Origin: Mariniphaga anaerophila
Lineage (GTDB): Bacteria; Bacteroidota; Bacteroidia; Bacteroidales; Prolixibacteraceae
DNA: 64,000 bases
Direction: 5' to 3'
NCBI RefSeq assembly: GCF_900129025.1
Contig: NZ_FQUM01000003.1
Location: 1 to 64,000 of the forward strand
In this document: one piece after another, positions 8,961-17,818 of the stretch
How the letters are laid out: the number at the start of each line of letters is the position of its first letter
How positions within the stretch are numbered: position 1 is the first letter of the stretch
The notes under the pieces: model-generated
What the model was told of the DNA's origin: nothing
The model's database searches: none
The model's input: the letters and a program-made list of their open reading frames with translations, nothing else
Made by a program: the position numbers and the translations under genes

Positions 8961-10005
8961 ATGGCTGGTAATCGGCACCATGTCGGGCACCTCGCTCGAC
9001 GGACTGGATTTGGCTGCGATTGAATTTCGTCGCACCGAAAACTGCTGGAAATTCAATGTTGTAGCAGCAGAAACCGTTAATTACTCCGAAGAATGGGAGG
9101 AAAAATTGCGAACAGCTCCTGTGTTCTCCGGAGAAAAACTGATCGAATTGCATAATTTATACGGCCAGTTCACGGGAAGACAGATCAACCGTTTCGTAAG
9201 AAAGCACCAACTTTCGCCGGATTTGATTGCCTCGCACGGGCACACCATTTTTCATCAACCGGAAAAAGGGTTCACTTTTCAGGCAGGAAATGGGGCAAAC
9301 ATTGCTGTGGAGACCGGAATTACCACAGCGGCAGATTTCCGCACCGGCGATGTGGCACTGGGCGGGCAGGGCGCTCCGCTTGTCCCCGTTGGCGACCGGC
9401 TACTCTTCGCCGAATACGAATCGTGCCTGAATCTTGGCGGTTTTGCCAACATCTCTTTTGAACAGAACAGAAAAAGAATTGCATTCGACATTTGCCCGGT
9501 AAATTTTATTCTGAATGATTTGGCTCAGAAACTGGGAAAGCCTTTCGATAAAAATGGTGATCTGGCTCGAACAGGAACAGTCAACGACCAATTACTTGAA
9601 AAGTTGAATGGATTGAATTTCTATCGACAATCGCCACCAAAATCACTTGGACGAGAATGGACGGATGAATATTTCATGCCCATAGTAAGCAGTTGCGATT
9701 TATCTGTTCACGATAAACTAGCTACGGTATGTGAACACATTGCTGTACAAATTGCCCGGGCAATGCCGACAAAAGGGAAAACGCTAATTACCGGCGGTGG
9801 CGCTTTCAATACATTTTTAATCGAAAAGTTCCGAAAACATCTGAAATCAGAAATTGTAATTCCAACCGCAGAAATTATCAATTACAAAGAGGCGCTGGTT
9901 TTTGCTTTTCTGGGTTTGCTTCGCTTTCGAAACGAAATTAATTGTTACGCTTCGGTAACCGGTGCAAAACGAGACAGCAGTTCCGGAGTGATTTTCCCGG
10001 CATGA
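8938..10005 (+). CDS. anmK: anhydro-N-acetylmuramic acid kinase
   Basis: The 355-residue protein carries the AnmK signature GTMSGTSLDGLD at about residues 13-24, then SHGHTIFHQP, the GLGGQGAP-type loop (LGGQGAPLVP), LNLGGFANI and a late GGGAFN. AnmK phosphorylates and opens 1,6-anhydro-MurNAc to MurNAc 6-phosphate in the cytoplasm, a step of peptidoglycan recycling. Start at 8938 is inside the end of the M23 gene (23-base overlap), implying translational coupling. Confidence 0.96.
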   Translation: MKPHSGNKWLVIGTMSGTSLDGLDLAAIEFRRTENCWKFNVVAAETVNYSEEWEEKLRTAPVFSGEKLIELHNLYGQFTGRQINRFVRKHQLSPDLIASHGHTIFHQPEKGFTFQAGNGANIAVETGITTAADFRTGDVALGGQGAPLVPVGDRLLFAEYESCLNLGGFANISFEQNRKRIAFDICPVNFILNDLAQKLGKPFDKNGDLARTGTVNDQLLEKLNGLNFYRQSPPKSLGREWTDEYFMPIVSSCDLSVHDKLATVCEHIAVQIARAMPTKGKTLITGGGAFNTFLIEKFRKHLKSEIVIPTAEIINYKEALVFAFLGLLRFRNEINCYASVTGAKRDSSSGVIFPA

Positions 10006-10095
10006 AAAAAAATCTCCTTCCGGTAAACCCCAATTAATATCATATTTCATTTTGCCAAATACGTTTATTTTCACTCCAAACTAAAACGAAAGAAA

Positions 10096-11277
10096 ATGAA
10101 CTTCAATCCGGCAACAAAAATTTTCGAGCTAAAACAATTTGGTGAATTCGGCGGTGTAAACCCATCTGTAACCGACTCTTCCACGTTCACATTTCTTAAG
10201 GGAGAAACCATGGAAGACACATTTCTGGGGCAAGCCGAAGGATGCTTTTTGTACTCGCGCCACTGGAATCCCAGCAACAAGTACCTGGCCGACGCACTGG
10301 CTGCTCTGGAAAACACAGAATCGGCGTGGGTAACTGCATCGGGAATGGCGGCAATTACCTGCGCTCTGTTGCAGTTGTGCAGTTCGGGCGACCACATTGT
10401 AACCAGCGTAACCACTTACGGCGGAACATTTGCCTTCTTAAAAAACTGGTTGCCGCGGTACAACATTGAAGTTACATTTGTTGACATTACCAACCCCGAA
10501 CAGGTGGAAAAAGCCATGCGCCCAAACACCAAAGTAATTTATACAGAAAGCGTAACCAATCCGTTATTGCAGGTTTCAGACATTCCGGAACTGGCAAACA
10601 TTGCCCACAAACACGGTGCAAAACTGATGGTGGACAATACGTTTACCCCCATGATAATGACTCCCGCACGAAACGGAGCCGACATTGTTGTGTACAGCAT
10701 GACTAAATTTATAAACGGAAAAAACGACTGCGTGGCCGGAGCAATCTGTGCTTCCAATGAATTCGTCAACCAACTGTCGAATGTAAACGACGGAACGGCC
10801 ATGTTACTGGGGCCAGTACTCGACTCGATGCGGTCGTCTAGTATTCTGAAGAATCTGCACACATTGCATTTGCGCATGAAACAGCACAGTTACAACGCCC
10901 TTTTTCTTGCTGAAAAACTAAATAATTCAGGACTAAAACTGATTTATCCGGGATTAAAAACACACCCGCAACACGAGCTGCACAAAAAGCTAATGAATAA
11001 AGAATTCGGGTTTGGCGGCTTACTTGCCATCGATTTAAAAACGCATAAAAAAGCCAACGCTTTTATGAGAAAAATGCAGGATGCCGGAGTGGGCTACCTG
11101 GCGGTAAGTCTGGGCTATTTCAAAACGCTGTTCAGTTGTTCGGGGCACAGTACTTCTTCCGAAGTTCCACAGGAAGTCCAAAAACAGATGGGACTCTCAG
11201 ACGGACTGGTGAGATTCTCCGTTGGTTTGGACAACAACATAGAAGAGATTCTGAAAAAAATAGAGAACTGCTTATAG
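10096..11277 (+). CDS. Cys/Met metabolism PLP-dependent enzyme (methionine gamma-lyase/sulfhydrylase type)
   Basis: The 393-residue fold-type I PLP enzyme of the trans-sulfuration family has the PLP lysine at residue 204 in VVYSMTKF, the cofactor aspartate in MVDNTF at about 180, and the YSRHWNPS substrate-loop motif near residue 53. Family members are cystathionine gamma-synthase or beta/gamma-lyase, methionine gamma-lyase and O-acylhomoserine sulfhydrylase, and motif reading does not separate them. Start at 10096 follows GAAAGAAA, a possible weak ribosome binding site. No SAM riboswitch was seen in the 90-base gap upstream. Confidence 0.88.
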   Translation: MNFNPATKIFELKQFGEFGGVNPSVTDSSTFTFLKGETMEDTFLGQAEGCFLYSRHWNPSNKYLADALAALENTESAWVTASGMAAITCALLQLCSSGDHIVTSVTTYGGTFAFLKNWLPRYNIEVTFVDITNPEQVEKAMRPNTKVIYTESVTNPLLQVSDIPELANIAHKHGAKLMVDNTFTPMIMTPARNGADIVVYSMTKFINGKNDCVAGAICASNEFVNQLSNVNDGTAMLLGPVLDSMRSSSILKNLHTLHLRMKQHSYNALFLAEKLNNSGLKLIYPGLKTHPQHELHKKLMNKEFGFGGLLAIDLKTHKKANAFMRKMQDAGVGYLAVSLGYFKTLFSCSGHSTSSEVPQEVQKQMGLSDGLVRFSVGLDNNIEEILKKIENCL

Positions 11278-11419
11278 AAAAATAATGGTGCCTTTTCTTA
11301 TGCGCGAAACGGATTGAAACAACAGACTGTTTCAACTGGCAACACCAAAAGGGAACAAAAATCAGCATCTGATATTTTGAAATAATTATATTTGCCTTTT
11401 CGATAAAAAAGTGCAAAAA

Positions 11420-13102
11420 ATGAAAAAAATACCTTTCGTTTCAGGGATACTAATTCTGGTATTCCTTTTAACAAATTACCGGGTTTCAAACGGATGTACC
11501 AACTTTTTGGTTACCCGGGGCGCGTCGGTTGACGGCTCTACAATGATCACTTATGCTGCCGACTCTCACAGCTTGTACGGCGAACTCTATTACCAGCCGG
11601 CGCAGGATCACCCCGAAGGTGCCATGCGCGACATTTACGAGTGGGACACAGGAAAATACCTCGGCAAAATACCTCAGCCAAAACACACATACAGCGTAAT
11701 TGGCAACATGAACGAATTTCAGCTGGCTATTGGCGAAACCACATACGGCGGCAGAAAGGAACTCGGAAGTCAGGACGGCGCCATAATGGATTACGGCAGC
11801 CTGATTTACGTAACGCTGCAACGCGCAAAAACAGCCCGCCAAGCCATTCAAATAATGGCAGACCTGGTTGAAAAATACGGATATTACAGTTCAGGCGAAT
11901 CGTTCTCCATTGCCGATCCCAACGAAGTTTGGGTTATGGAACTGATTGGAAAAGGAGAAGGAGAAAAGGGCGCAGTGTGGGTTGCTATGAGAATTCCCGA
12001 CGGTTACATCAGCGGGCATGCCAACCAGGCGCGCATTACTACTTTCCCAAAAAACGATTCTGAAAACTGCATGTATTCACTCGATGTAATTTCTTTTGCC
12101 CGCGAAAAAGGCTGGTACGAAGGTACCGATGCCGAATTCAGTTTTTCAGATGTGTACGCCCCGGTTGATTTTGGCGGCGCCCGCTTTTGCGAAGCCCGTG
12201 TTTGGGCCGGCTTCAACAAAGTAGCCAGTGGGATGGACAAATATGCAGATTATGCCAAAGGATTTATTAAACACGACAAATCTACCAACTACGCCACGAA
12301 TAGAATGCCTTTGTGGGTAAAACCAGACCAAAAATTAAGTTTGCGCGATGTGCAAAACATGATGCGCGACCATTACGAAGGAACCGACCTGGACATGACA
12401 GAAGATGTGGGTGCCGGTCCGTTTGCAATGCCCTACCGGTTTGGAAAACTTACCTGGCAGGTAGATTCAGTGGAGTATTGCAACGAAAGGCCCATTTCTA
12501 CGCGTCAAACCGGATTTTCATTTGTAAGCCAAAGCCGCAACTGGCTGCCCAATTCAGTTGGAGGAATTCTGTGGTTTGGCGTTGACGACACCTACGCCAC
12601 CTGCTATGTACCCATGTACTGCGGCATTAACGAAATTCCGGAGTGTTTTGCAGAAGGAAACGGCGACATGCTTACTTACAGCGCAACTTCCGCATTCTGG
12701 ACATTCAACAAGGTATCGAATTTTGCATACTTGCGTTACAGCGACATGATTAAAGATGTGCAAAAAGTTCAAAAAAATCTGGAAGATAATTTTGAAATAC
12801 TTGTTCCGCTAATTGACAAAGCGGCAGAAGGTCTTTACAAATCAGAAGGAGAAGAAAAAACACGAAATTTCTTAACCCGGTTCTCGGTAAATGAAGCCAC
12901 CAATGTTACTGCCAGTTGGGAAAATTTATGGCAATACCTGTTAATTAAGTATCTGGACGGAAACATAAAAAAGGAAAAAGACGGAAAGTTCGAGCGCACG
13001 GAAACAGGAATGCCTCCCTACCCTATCTTCCCGGAATATCCGGAGTGGTGGTACAAAGTAATTGTTGAACAAACCGGCGATCATTTTAAAGTAATTGAGT
13101 AA
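11420..13102 (+). CDS. C69 family dipeptidase, exported
   Basis: The protein has 560 residues from the ATG at 11420; a GTG three codons upstream is an alternative start. A signal peptide of about 25 residues is followed by GCTNFLVTRGASVDGSTMI. The Cys becomes the N-terminal nucleophile after cleavage, as in the C69 (PepD, Ntn-hydrolase) family. Length is close to the 500-560 usual for Bacteroidota members. It would cleave dipeptides in the periplasm. A -7 box TATATTTG at 11387-11394 lies 25 bases before the start. Confidence 0.92.
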   Translation: MKKIPFVSGILILVFLLTNYRVSNGCTNFLVTRGASVDGSTMITYAADSHSLYGELYYQPAQDHPEGAMRDIYEWDTGKYLGKIPQPKHTYSVIGNMNEFQLAIGETTYGGRKELGSQDGAIMDYGSLIYVTLQRAKTARQAIQIMADLVEKYGYYSSGESFSIADPNEVWVMELIGKGEGEKGAVWVAMRIPDGYISGHANQARITTFPKNDSENCMYSLDVISFAREKGWYEGTDAEFSFSDVYAPVDFGGARFCEARVWAGFNKVASGMDKYADYAKGFIKHDKSTNYATNRMPLWVKPDQKLSLRDVQNMMRDHYEGTDLDMTEDVGAGPFAMPYRFGKLTWQVDSVEYCNERPISTRQTGFSFVSQSRNWLPNSVGGILWFGVDDTYATCYVPMYCGINEIPECFAEGNGDMLTYSATSAFWTFNKVSNFAYLRYSDMIKDVQKVQKNLEDNFEILVPLIDKAAEGLYKSEGEEKTRNFLTRFSVNEATNVTASWENLWQYLLIKYLDGNIKKEKDGKFERTETGMPPYPIFPEYPEWWYKVIVEQTGDHFKVIE

Positions 13103-13139
13103 TTTTTTGATTATTTGGCTATAAATGAAGTGCCTTTCA

Positions 13140-13169
13140 TTTGCCTTGTGAAAAAAAGTGTTATTTTTG
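13140..13169 (+). promoter_or_regulatory. promoter of rplS
   Basis: TTTG at 13140-13143, 18 bases, then TATTTTTG at 13162-13169, a good Bacteroidota promoter. About 70 bases of leader remain before rplS, enough for autogenous control, but no clear structure was found. Confidence 0.65.
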
Positions 13170-13243
13170 CGCCGATTTTTATGCAATCTCTTTTTCGCGA
13201 ACGAGCGAAATACATTGCCAACTTTAATTAAATAATTTCAGAA

Positions 13244-13591
13244 ATGGATTTAATAAAATTAGTAGAAAACGAATTTAAGGTAGAAAAAGAACATCCAGAT
13301 TTCTCTGCCGGCGATACCATTACCGTAAGCTACATGATTCGGGAAGGTAACAAGGAACGTATCCAGAACTTTCGCGGTGTTGTACTTCAGATTAACGGGA
13401 AAGGAAATACTAAAACATTTACAGTTCGCAAAATGTCGGGTAATATTGGTGTGGAAAGAATTTTCCCGATGTTTTCACCTTTTATCGAAGGTATTGAAGT
13501 AAACAAAAGAGGTAAGGTTCGCCGCAAAAGGCTGTTTTACCTGCGTAGCCGTACCGGGAAAAAAGCCCGTATCAAGGAAAAAAGATTTTAA
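13244..13591 (+). CDS. rplS: 50S ribosomal protein L19
   Basis: The 115-residue protein matches bL19 throughout: [30 protein letters not shown] and the C-terminal basic [21 protein letters not shown]19 sits at the 30S-50S interface. It is a single-gene unit with its own promoter and terminator, convergent with recN. Confidence 0.98.
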   Translation: MDLIKLVENEFKVEKEHPDFSAGDTITVSYMIREGNKERIQNFRGVVLQINGKGNTKTFTVRKMSGNIGVERIFPMFSPFIEGIEVNKRGKVRRKRLFYLRSRTGKKARIKEKRF

Positions 13592-13614
13592 AAAACAGAC
13601 AATTGCATACAATG

Positions 13615-13641
13615 GGCCTTCTTTTCGAAGGCCTTTTTTTT
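13615..13641 (+). terminator. terminator of rplS
   Basis: Stem GGCCTTC (13615-13621) and GAAGGCC (13627-13633), loop of five, then eight T. It overlaps the stop codon of the convergent recN. Confidence 0.85.
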
Positions 13642-15295
13642 ATCCTTTCAGCAGCTCCTGCGCAGCTTTCAGTGTAACATCTGTCAGCTTTTCCCCGCCA
13701 ACCATTTTTGCCAGTTCCTCAATTCTTTCGCTGTCGCTAAGCCGTTTAATCGAAGTAAATGTTTTCCCTTCGTTCTCGTACTTATAAACCATAAAATGCG
13801 CATCTCCTTTGGCAGCAATTTGTGGCAGGTGCGTAATATTTATAATCTGGGTTGATGTAGAAAACTGCTTCAAAATGTTTCCCATTTTAACGGCAGTTTC
13901 ACCGGAAATACCAGTATCTATTTCGTCGAAAACCACTGTTGGCAGTGCCTTTGAAGTACGCAAAACATTTTTGATAGCGAGCATCAATCGCGACATTTCG
14001 CCTCCCGACGCAACTTTCGAAATTTCAGATGGCGGTGTATCCACATTGGCACTAAACAAAAACGAAACGCCATCTTTACCGCCCGGCGTAAATTCGGGCA
14101 AAGTTTCGTGTTCAACTTCCAGCCGTGATTTGGGCATTCCCAATTGATGCAAGTCTTTGAGCACTGCTTTTTCAATTTGAGGAAACGCTTTTTTACGCTG
14201 TGCAGACAATTCTTTCGCTTTGCTTTTCAGCTCAACCAGCTGCTTTTCCAGTTCTTTTTTCAGGCGAACTATTTCGTCGTCGTATCCGGTCACCTCACCA
14301 ATTTTGCGATCGAAAGAATCTTTCAGCTCAATCAGTTCTTCAACCGAAGCAACGTGGTGTTTTTGCTGAAGACTAAAAATCAGGTTCAGGCGGTCGTTAA
14401 CAATTTCAATCCGGGCCGGATCGTGTTCTGTATTTTCAGACAACTGTTCGGTCTCATCCAAAATATCCTTCAGTTCGAGCAAGCAACTCTCCAGCCGCTG
14501 AGCCAAAGCAGGAACTTCAGAAATATAATTTTGAATGCTTTCGAGCCTTTTATGCCCGCTTTTCAGATTGTTTATCACCGAAAGCTGTTCGTCGTCGAGC
14601 AATTGCTGCACCTCCGAAAAAACACTTTTTATCTCTTCTGCATGGTTCAACTGCTCCAGTTCAGTTTCCAGCTCTTGCTGCTCTCCTTTTTGCAACGCAG
14701 CTTCATCCAGTTGATTAAACTGAAATTGCCAGTAATCCAAATCTGCCCGTTCTTTTTCACTTTTCTCTTCGAGCTCTGTCAATTTCTTTTGTTGGGAAAT
14801 ATACATCCGGTAGACTTCTTGGTATTCAGCCAGAACTTTTTCTGAACCGGCCACGGTATCTACCAAATTAAGCTGAAACTGACGGTTGCCCAGTTCCAGG
14901 TTTTGATGCTGCGAATGGATATCGATGAGCTGAAGCCCCAGGCTGCGAAGAGTTTTTAGATTTACCGGGGTGTCATTAATAAATGCCCGCGACTTTCCTG
15001 CAGGAGTAATCTCGCGGCGGAGAATTGTCTGCTTGTCGTAGTCGAGATCATTTTCTTCGAAAAAAGGTTTCAACGGGTAATTTTTCACATCAAAAACCCC
15101 TTCGACAATGCATTTTTCATCCTGTTTTTTAAGTACCGACAAATCGGCACGGTTCCCGAGAATTAGTCCGAGTGCACCCAAAATAATGGATTTCCCGGCT
15201 CCGGTTTCACCGGTAACCGAATTTAAACCGGAATGAAATTCCACCTCCAGATTGCTAATCAGCGCATAATTGGAAACAGCCAGTTTGGTCAGCAT
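13640..15295 (-). CDS. recN: DNA repair protein RecN
   Basis: The 551-residue SMC-like ATPase has Walker A GETGAGKS at about residue 30, two long coiled-coil arms in the middle (about 150-370), the ABC signature VASGGEMSRLMLAIK and Walker B VFDEIDTGISG, in the order expected for RecN. It acts in double-strand break repair. It is the last gene of the bamD-rpoZ-coaBC-porD-recN operon, starting 7 bases after the porD stop. Confidence 0.97.
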   Translation of the reverse strand: MLTKLAVSNYALISNLEVEFHSGLNSVTGETGAGKSIILGALGLILGNRADLSVLKKQDEKCIVEGVFDVKNYPLKPFFEENDLDYDKQTILRREITPAGKSRAFINDTPVNLKTLRSLGLQLIDIHSQHQNLELGNRQFQLNLVDTVAGSEKVLAEYQEVYRMYISQQKKLTELEEKSEKERADLDYWQFQFNQLDEAALQKGEQQELETELEQLNHAEEIKSVFSEVQQLLDDEQLSVINNLKSGHKRLESIQNYISEVPALAQRLESCLLELKDILDETEQLSENTEHDPARIEIVNDRLNLIFSLQQKHHVASVEELIELKDSFDRKIGEVTGYDDEIVRLKKELEKQLVELKSKAKELSAQRKKAFPQIEKAVLKDLHQLGMPKSRLEVEHETLPEFTPGGKDGVSFLFSANVDTPPSEISKVASGGEMSRLMLAIKNVLRTSKALPTVVFDEIDTGISGETAVKMGNILKQFSTSTQIINITHLPQIAAKGDAHFMVYKYENEGKTFTSIKRLSDSERIEELAKMVGGEKLTDVTLKAAQELLKG

Positions 15296-15302
15296 AACTC
15301 AG

Positions 15303-16208
15303 TTATAAATCTTCGCTTTCTGTAATTTTTTTGTATTTGCTCCCGTTCGACGGGTCAACCTCATTCAGAATGGCCACTACACGATTTCGTTCATCGGGAA
15401 ACGACTTGGAAAAGATGTTTACAATCTCGTCAGACTTGGCATCGAAAAACATTTGAAGAATGTACAGCGAAGGGCGGCGACGAAAAACCGACTGAATATC
15501 GCGAAGCGAAGTAGCAATGGTTGAACGGCCTTCTTCGGGTTTCTGTGCCATTACATCGAGCCCCTGCCGGTGGTAGGAATACATACATTTTCTGAAATCA
15601 GAATAGGATTTATTCAGCACATTTTCAATCAGCCAGTAGCGGTTACGCTCGCTTTCAAAAGCCTTCCATCCTTTTTCACTTGCATTCTGAGAATTATTCA
15701 CAATCGACTGTGCTTTTTCAAAGAAAGGAGTTCCGCCTTCCGGCGAGAAAGTGTCGTAATCAAAACCTAAAACAATGTAGGCGTAAAATGCGAGAATATT
15801 GGTAAGGTTGTCCCGGTTTGAGGTTTCGTTAAATTCCAGTGGCTGGAACTCAACGTACTTGCAGCGAAAATCGTTGTCTTTAATATTGAGCACCGTTGTT
15901 TCGTAACTCGAGCCAAATACCGGCCGTGTTAACTGCACCTGGATAGATCCCCGAAACTCGTCGGACGAAATCTGCTCATCGAGACGAATAAGAATATTGC
16001 ACCTGATTTTTTCGTCGTAGGTATAAACATGCTCCGTCCATTTGCGGTTGTTCATAAACTCGTAAATATCGGCCTGCATGGTTCGGAACATCTGCCGGTT
16101 GGCTCCCTGAATTTTCTGGTGAGAAACCGTTACGTTGCAGCGAAATTCCTGTGCAAACGCGGCAACCCCTGACAACAATGCTATTATTAATACAAATACT
16201 TTCTTCAT
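15303..16208 (-). CDS. porD: PorD-like DUF4835 protein
   Basis: The 301-residue exported protein has a signal peptide of about 19 residues (cut after AFA) and then QEFRCNVTVSHQKIQGANRQ, the start of the DUF4835 domain that spans the whole protein. In Porphyromonas the family member PorD is linked to the type IX secretion system. Its position between coaBC and recN is conserved across Bacteroidota. No other T9SS gene is in this window. Confidence 0.88.
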   Translation of the reverse strand: MKKVFVLIIALLSGVAAFAQEFRCNVTVSHQKIQGANRQMFRTMQADIYEFMNNRKWTEHVYTYDEKIRCNILIRLDEQISSDEFRGSIQVQLTRPVFGSSYETTVLNIKDNDFRCKYVEFQPLEFNETSNRDNLTNILAFYAYIVLGFDYDTFSPEGGTPFFEKAQSIVNNSQNASEKGWKAFESERNRYWLIENVLNKSYSDFRKCMYSYHRQGLDVMAQKPEEGRSTIATSLRDIQSVFRRRPSLYILQMFFDAKSDEIVNIFSKSFPDERNRVVAILNEVDPSNGSKYKKITESEDL

Positions 16209-16265
16209 AAAAACCCCTCCACTGAAAAGGTAAAAGTAATAAATTTAGCGGGAATGGCTGGCATG

Positions 16266-16913
16266 CTATCCGGGAATTGAACCCATCATTTTTACAATGT
16301 CGGCAGCCACTTCCTTCTTAGATTTTAACTCAAAAGGGACTGTTTTATTGCCCTTGCTAATGATGGTAATCTTGTTGGTGTCTACCCCAAAACCGGCCCC
16401 GGCGTCATTCAGCGAGTTCAGCACAATAAAATCAAGGTTTTTCTTTTCGAGCTTGCTTTGGGCGTTGGCTTTTTCGTTTGTGGTTTCCAGGGCAAAACCC
16501 ACCAAAATCTGGTTGCCCTTTTTCATTTGCCCCAGTGCTGCGGCAATATCCATGGTAGGTGTCAACTCAATCTTCCAGTTCTCTTTCCCCCTTTTTGTTT
16601 TCTGCACCTCTGGTTTTGCCGGGGTAAAATCGGCAACTGCTGCCGACATTACGGCTCCGTCGCATGTAGGGAAATTAGCCACGCACACATCGTACATCTC
16701 TTTTGCAGACTCCACCGGAATTACTTTTATGCCGCTTTTCTGCGTAGAAACCGTAACCGGCCCCGACACAAGAATTACCTCTGCTCCATGGTCAGCCAGC
16801 TCTTCGGCAATGGCATAGCCCATTTTACCGGAAGAGTAATTTCCGATAAACCGAACGGGATCGATCTTCTCGAATGTTGGCCCCGCTGTTACAAGGTATT
16901 TCTTATTTAGCAG
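16266..16913 (-). CDS. coaB: CoaBC, phosphopantothenate-cysteine ligase (CoaB) half, out of frame
   Basis: The C-terminal CoaB half reads LLNKKYLVTAGPTFEKIDPV, then RFIGNYSSGKMGYAIAEELA, and on to the stop at 16266. The motifs are the normal CoaB nucleotide-binding and dimer sequences. It has no good start of its own: the first ATG (16823) is inside the conserved SSGKMG motif. The frame joins the CoaC half if one A is added to the run of ten A at 16914-16923. CoaB ligates cysteine to phosphopantothenate in coenzyme A synthesis and is essential, so the break is likely bridged by slippage or is a sequencing error. Confidence 0.85.
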   Translation of the reverse strand: MLNKKYLVTAGPTFEKIDPVRFIGNYSSGKMGYAIAEELADHGAEVILVSGPVTVSTQKSGIKVIPVESAKEMYDVCVANFPTCDGAVMSAAVADFTPAKPEVQKTKRGKENWKIELTPTMDIAAALGQMKKGNQILVGFALETTNEKANAQSKLEKKNLDFIVLNSLNDAGAGFGVDTNKITIISKGNKTVPFELKSKKEVAADIVKMMGSIPG

Positions 16914-17467
16914 TTTTTTTTTTGGCTGAAGAACTCAACCAACGTATTTAAAATATGTTCAGGCTCCTGCATTCGCCCTTTTCCTTCCAGCCCGCTGGCC
17001 AGTTCGCCAACGGCAGGTTCAATAATCCGGTTCCCGTACTCTTTTAAAATGGAAATGTTTCGCTGGGTAGAAGGATGCAGAAACATATCCAGATCCATTG
17101 CAGGGGCAACAAAAACCGGGCACTTGGCCGAAAGGTAAGTTGTTACCAGCATGTTATCTGCAATGCCATTTGCCATTTTCCCCAGAGTTGCTGCAGTAGC
17201 GGGGGCAACAAGCATGGCGTCGGCCCAAAGGCCTAAATCCACATGACTGTGCCATGTGCCGTCGTTGGCGCCAAAAAACTCGCTTATTACCGGTTTTCCC
17301 GACAAAGCCGAAAGCGTTACCGGTGTAATAAATTCTTTGCCGGCAGGAGTAATTACTACCTGCACTTCTGCACCTTCTTTCACCAGTAACCTTAAAAGAA
17401 AAGCTGCCTTGTAGGCAGCAATGCTTCCGGTAATTCCCAGTATTATTTTTTTACCCTGAAGTTTCAT
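16907..17467 (-). CDS. coaC: CoaBC, phosphopantothenoylcysteine decarboxylase (CoaC) half
   Basis: The 186-residue N-terminal half has GITGSIAAYKA (FMN binding), SHVDLGLWAD with the catalytic His, and APAMDLDMF. It decarboxylates phosphopantothenoylcysteine. The frame stops at 16907-16909 just after SQKKNC, where full-length CoaBC (about 400 residues) would go on with K-L-L-N-K-K into the CoaB half. The break is exactly at an A10 run, and -1 slippage there restores a full-length fusion. The start at 17467 lies 15 bases after rpoZ. Confidence 0.92.
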   Translation of the reverse strand: MKLQGKKIILGITGSIAAYKAAFLLRLLVKEGAEVQVVITPAGKEFITPVTLSALSGKPVISEFFGANDGTWHSHVDLGLWADAMLVAPATAATLGKMANGIADNMLVTTYLSAKCPVFVAPAMDLDMFLHPSTQRNISILKEYGNRIIEPAVGELASGLEGKGRMQEPEHILNTLVEFFSQKKNC

Positions 17468-17482
17468 GGGTGTATTTTACTG

Positions 17483-17815
17483 CTAGTTTTGTTTGCTTTC
17501 GCGCGCCGGATTTCTGTGGTAAATCTGTCCTTCTTCCAACTCTTCAAAAGCAATCAGAGTAGGTTTTGGGAGACGTTCGTAAAACTTGGAAATTTCAATC
17601 TGTTCCCTGTTTTCAAAAATTTCTTCCAGGTTATCAGTGTATGATGCAAATTCCTGCAGCTTCTGGTTCAACTCCTCTTTCAGTTCAGAAGAAATCTGAT
17701 TGGCTCTTTTTGCCAAAATCATCACTGTTTCGTAAATATTTCCGGTCTCATTCGACAAAACGTCAAGGTTACGAGGTATTGTCGACTGGGCTGCTTTTGT
17801 CTTTTTATAATCCAT
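17483..17815 (-). CDS. rpoZ: RNA polymerase omega subunit (Bacteroidota type)
   Basis: The 110-residue protein begins MDYKKTKAAQSTIPRN and contains NIYETVMILAKRANQISSELK, the omega helix that clamps the beta-prime C-terminus, followed by a Bacteroidota-specific tail (EIFENREQIEISKFYERLPK). Position between bamD and coaBC is typical. It starts 3 bases after the bamD stop. Confidence 0.9.
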   Translation of the reverse strand: MDYKKTKAAQSTIPRNLDVLSNETGNIYETVMILAKRANQISSELKEELNQKLQEFASYTDNLEEIFENREQIEISKFYERLPKPTLIAFEELEEGQIYHRNPARESKQN

Positions 17816-17818
17816 TTT

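Noticed and set aside
10006-10095. SAM riboswitch before the Cys/Met PLP enzyme
   Set aside because: Only 90 bases, A/T-rich, with no multi-stem structure or conserved core.
14144-14845. 233-codon open frame opposite recN
   Set aside because: Shadow frame: F/L/Q-rich translation produced by the complementary strand of the RecN coiled coil.
16297-16818. 173-codon frame opposite coaB
   Set aside because: Complement of the conserved CoaB frame with no start signal or recognisable fold.
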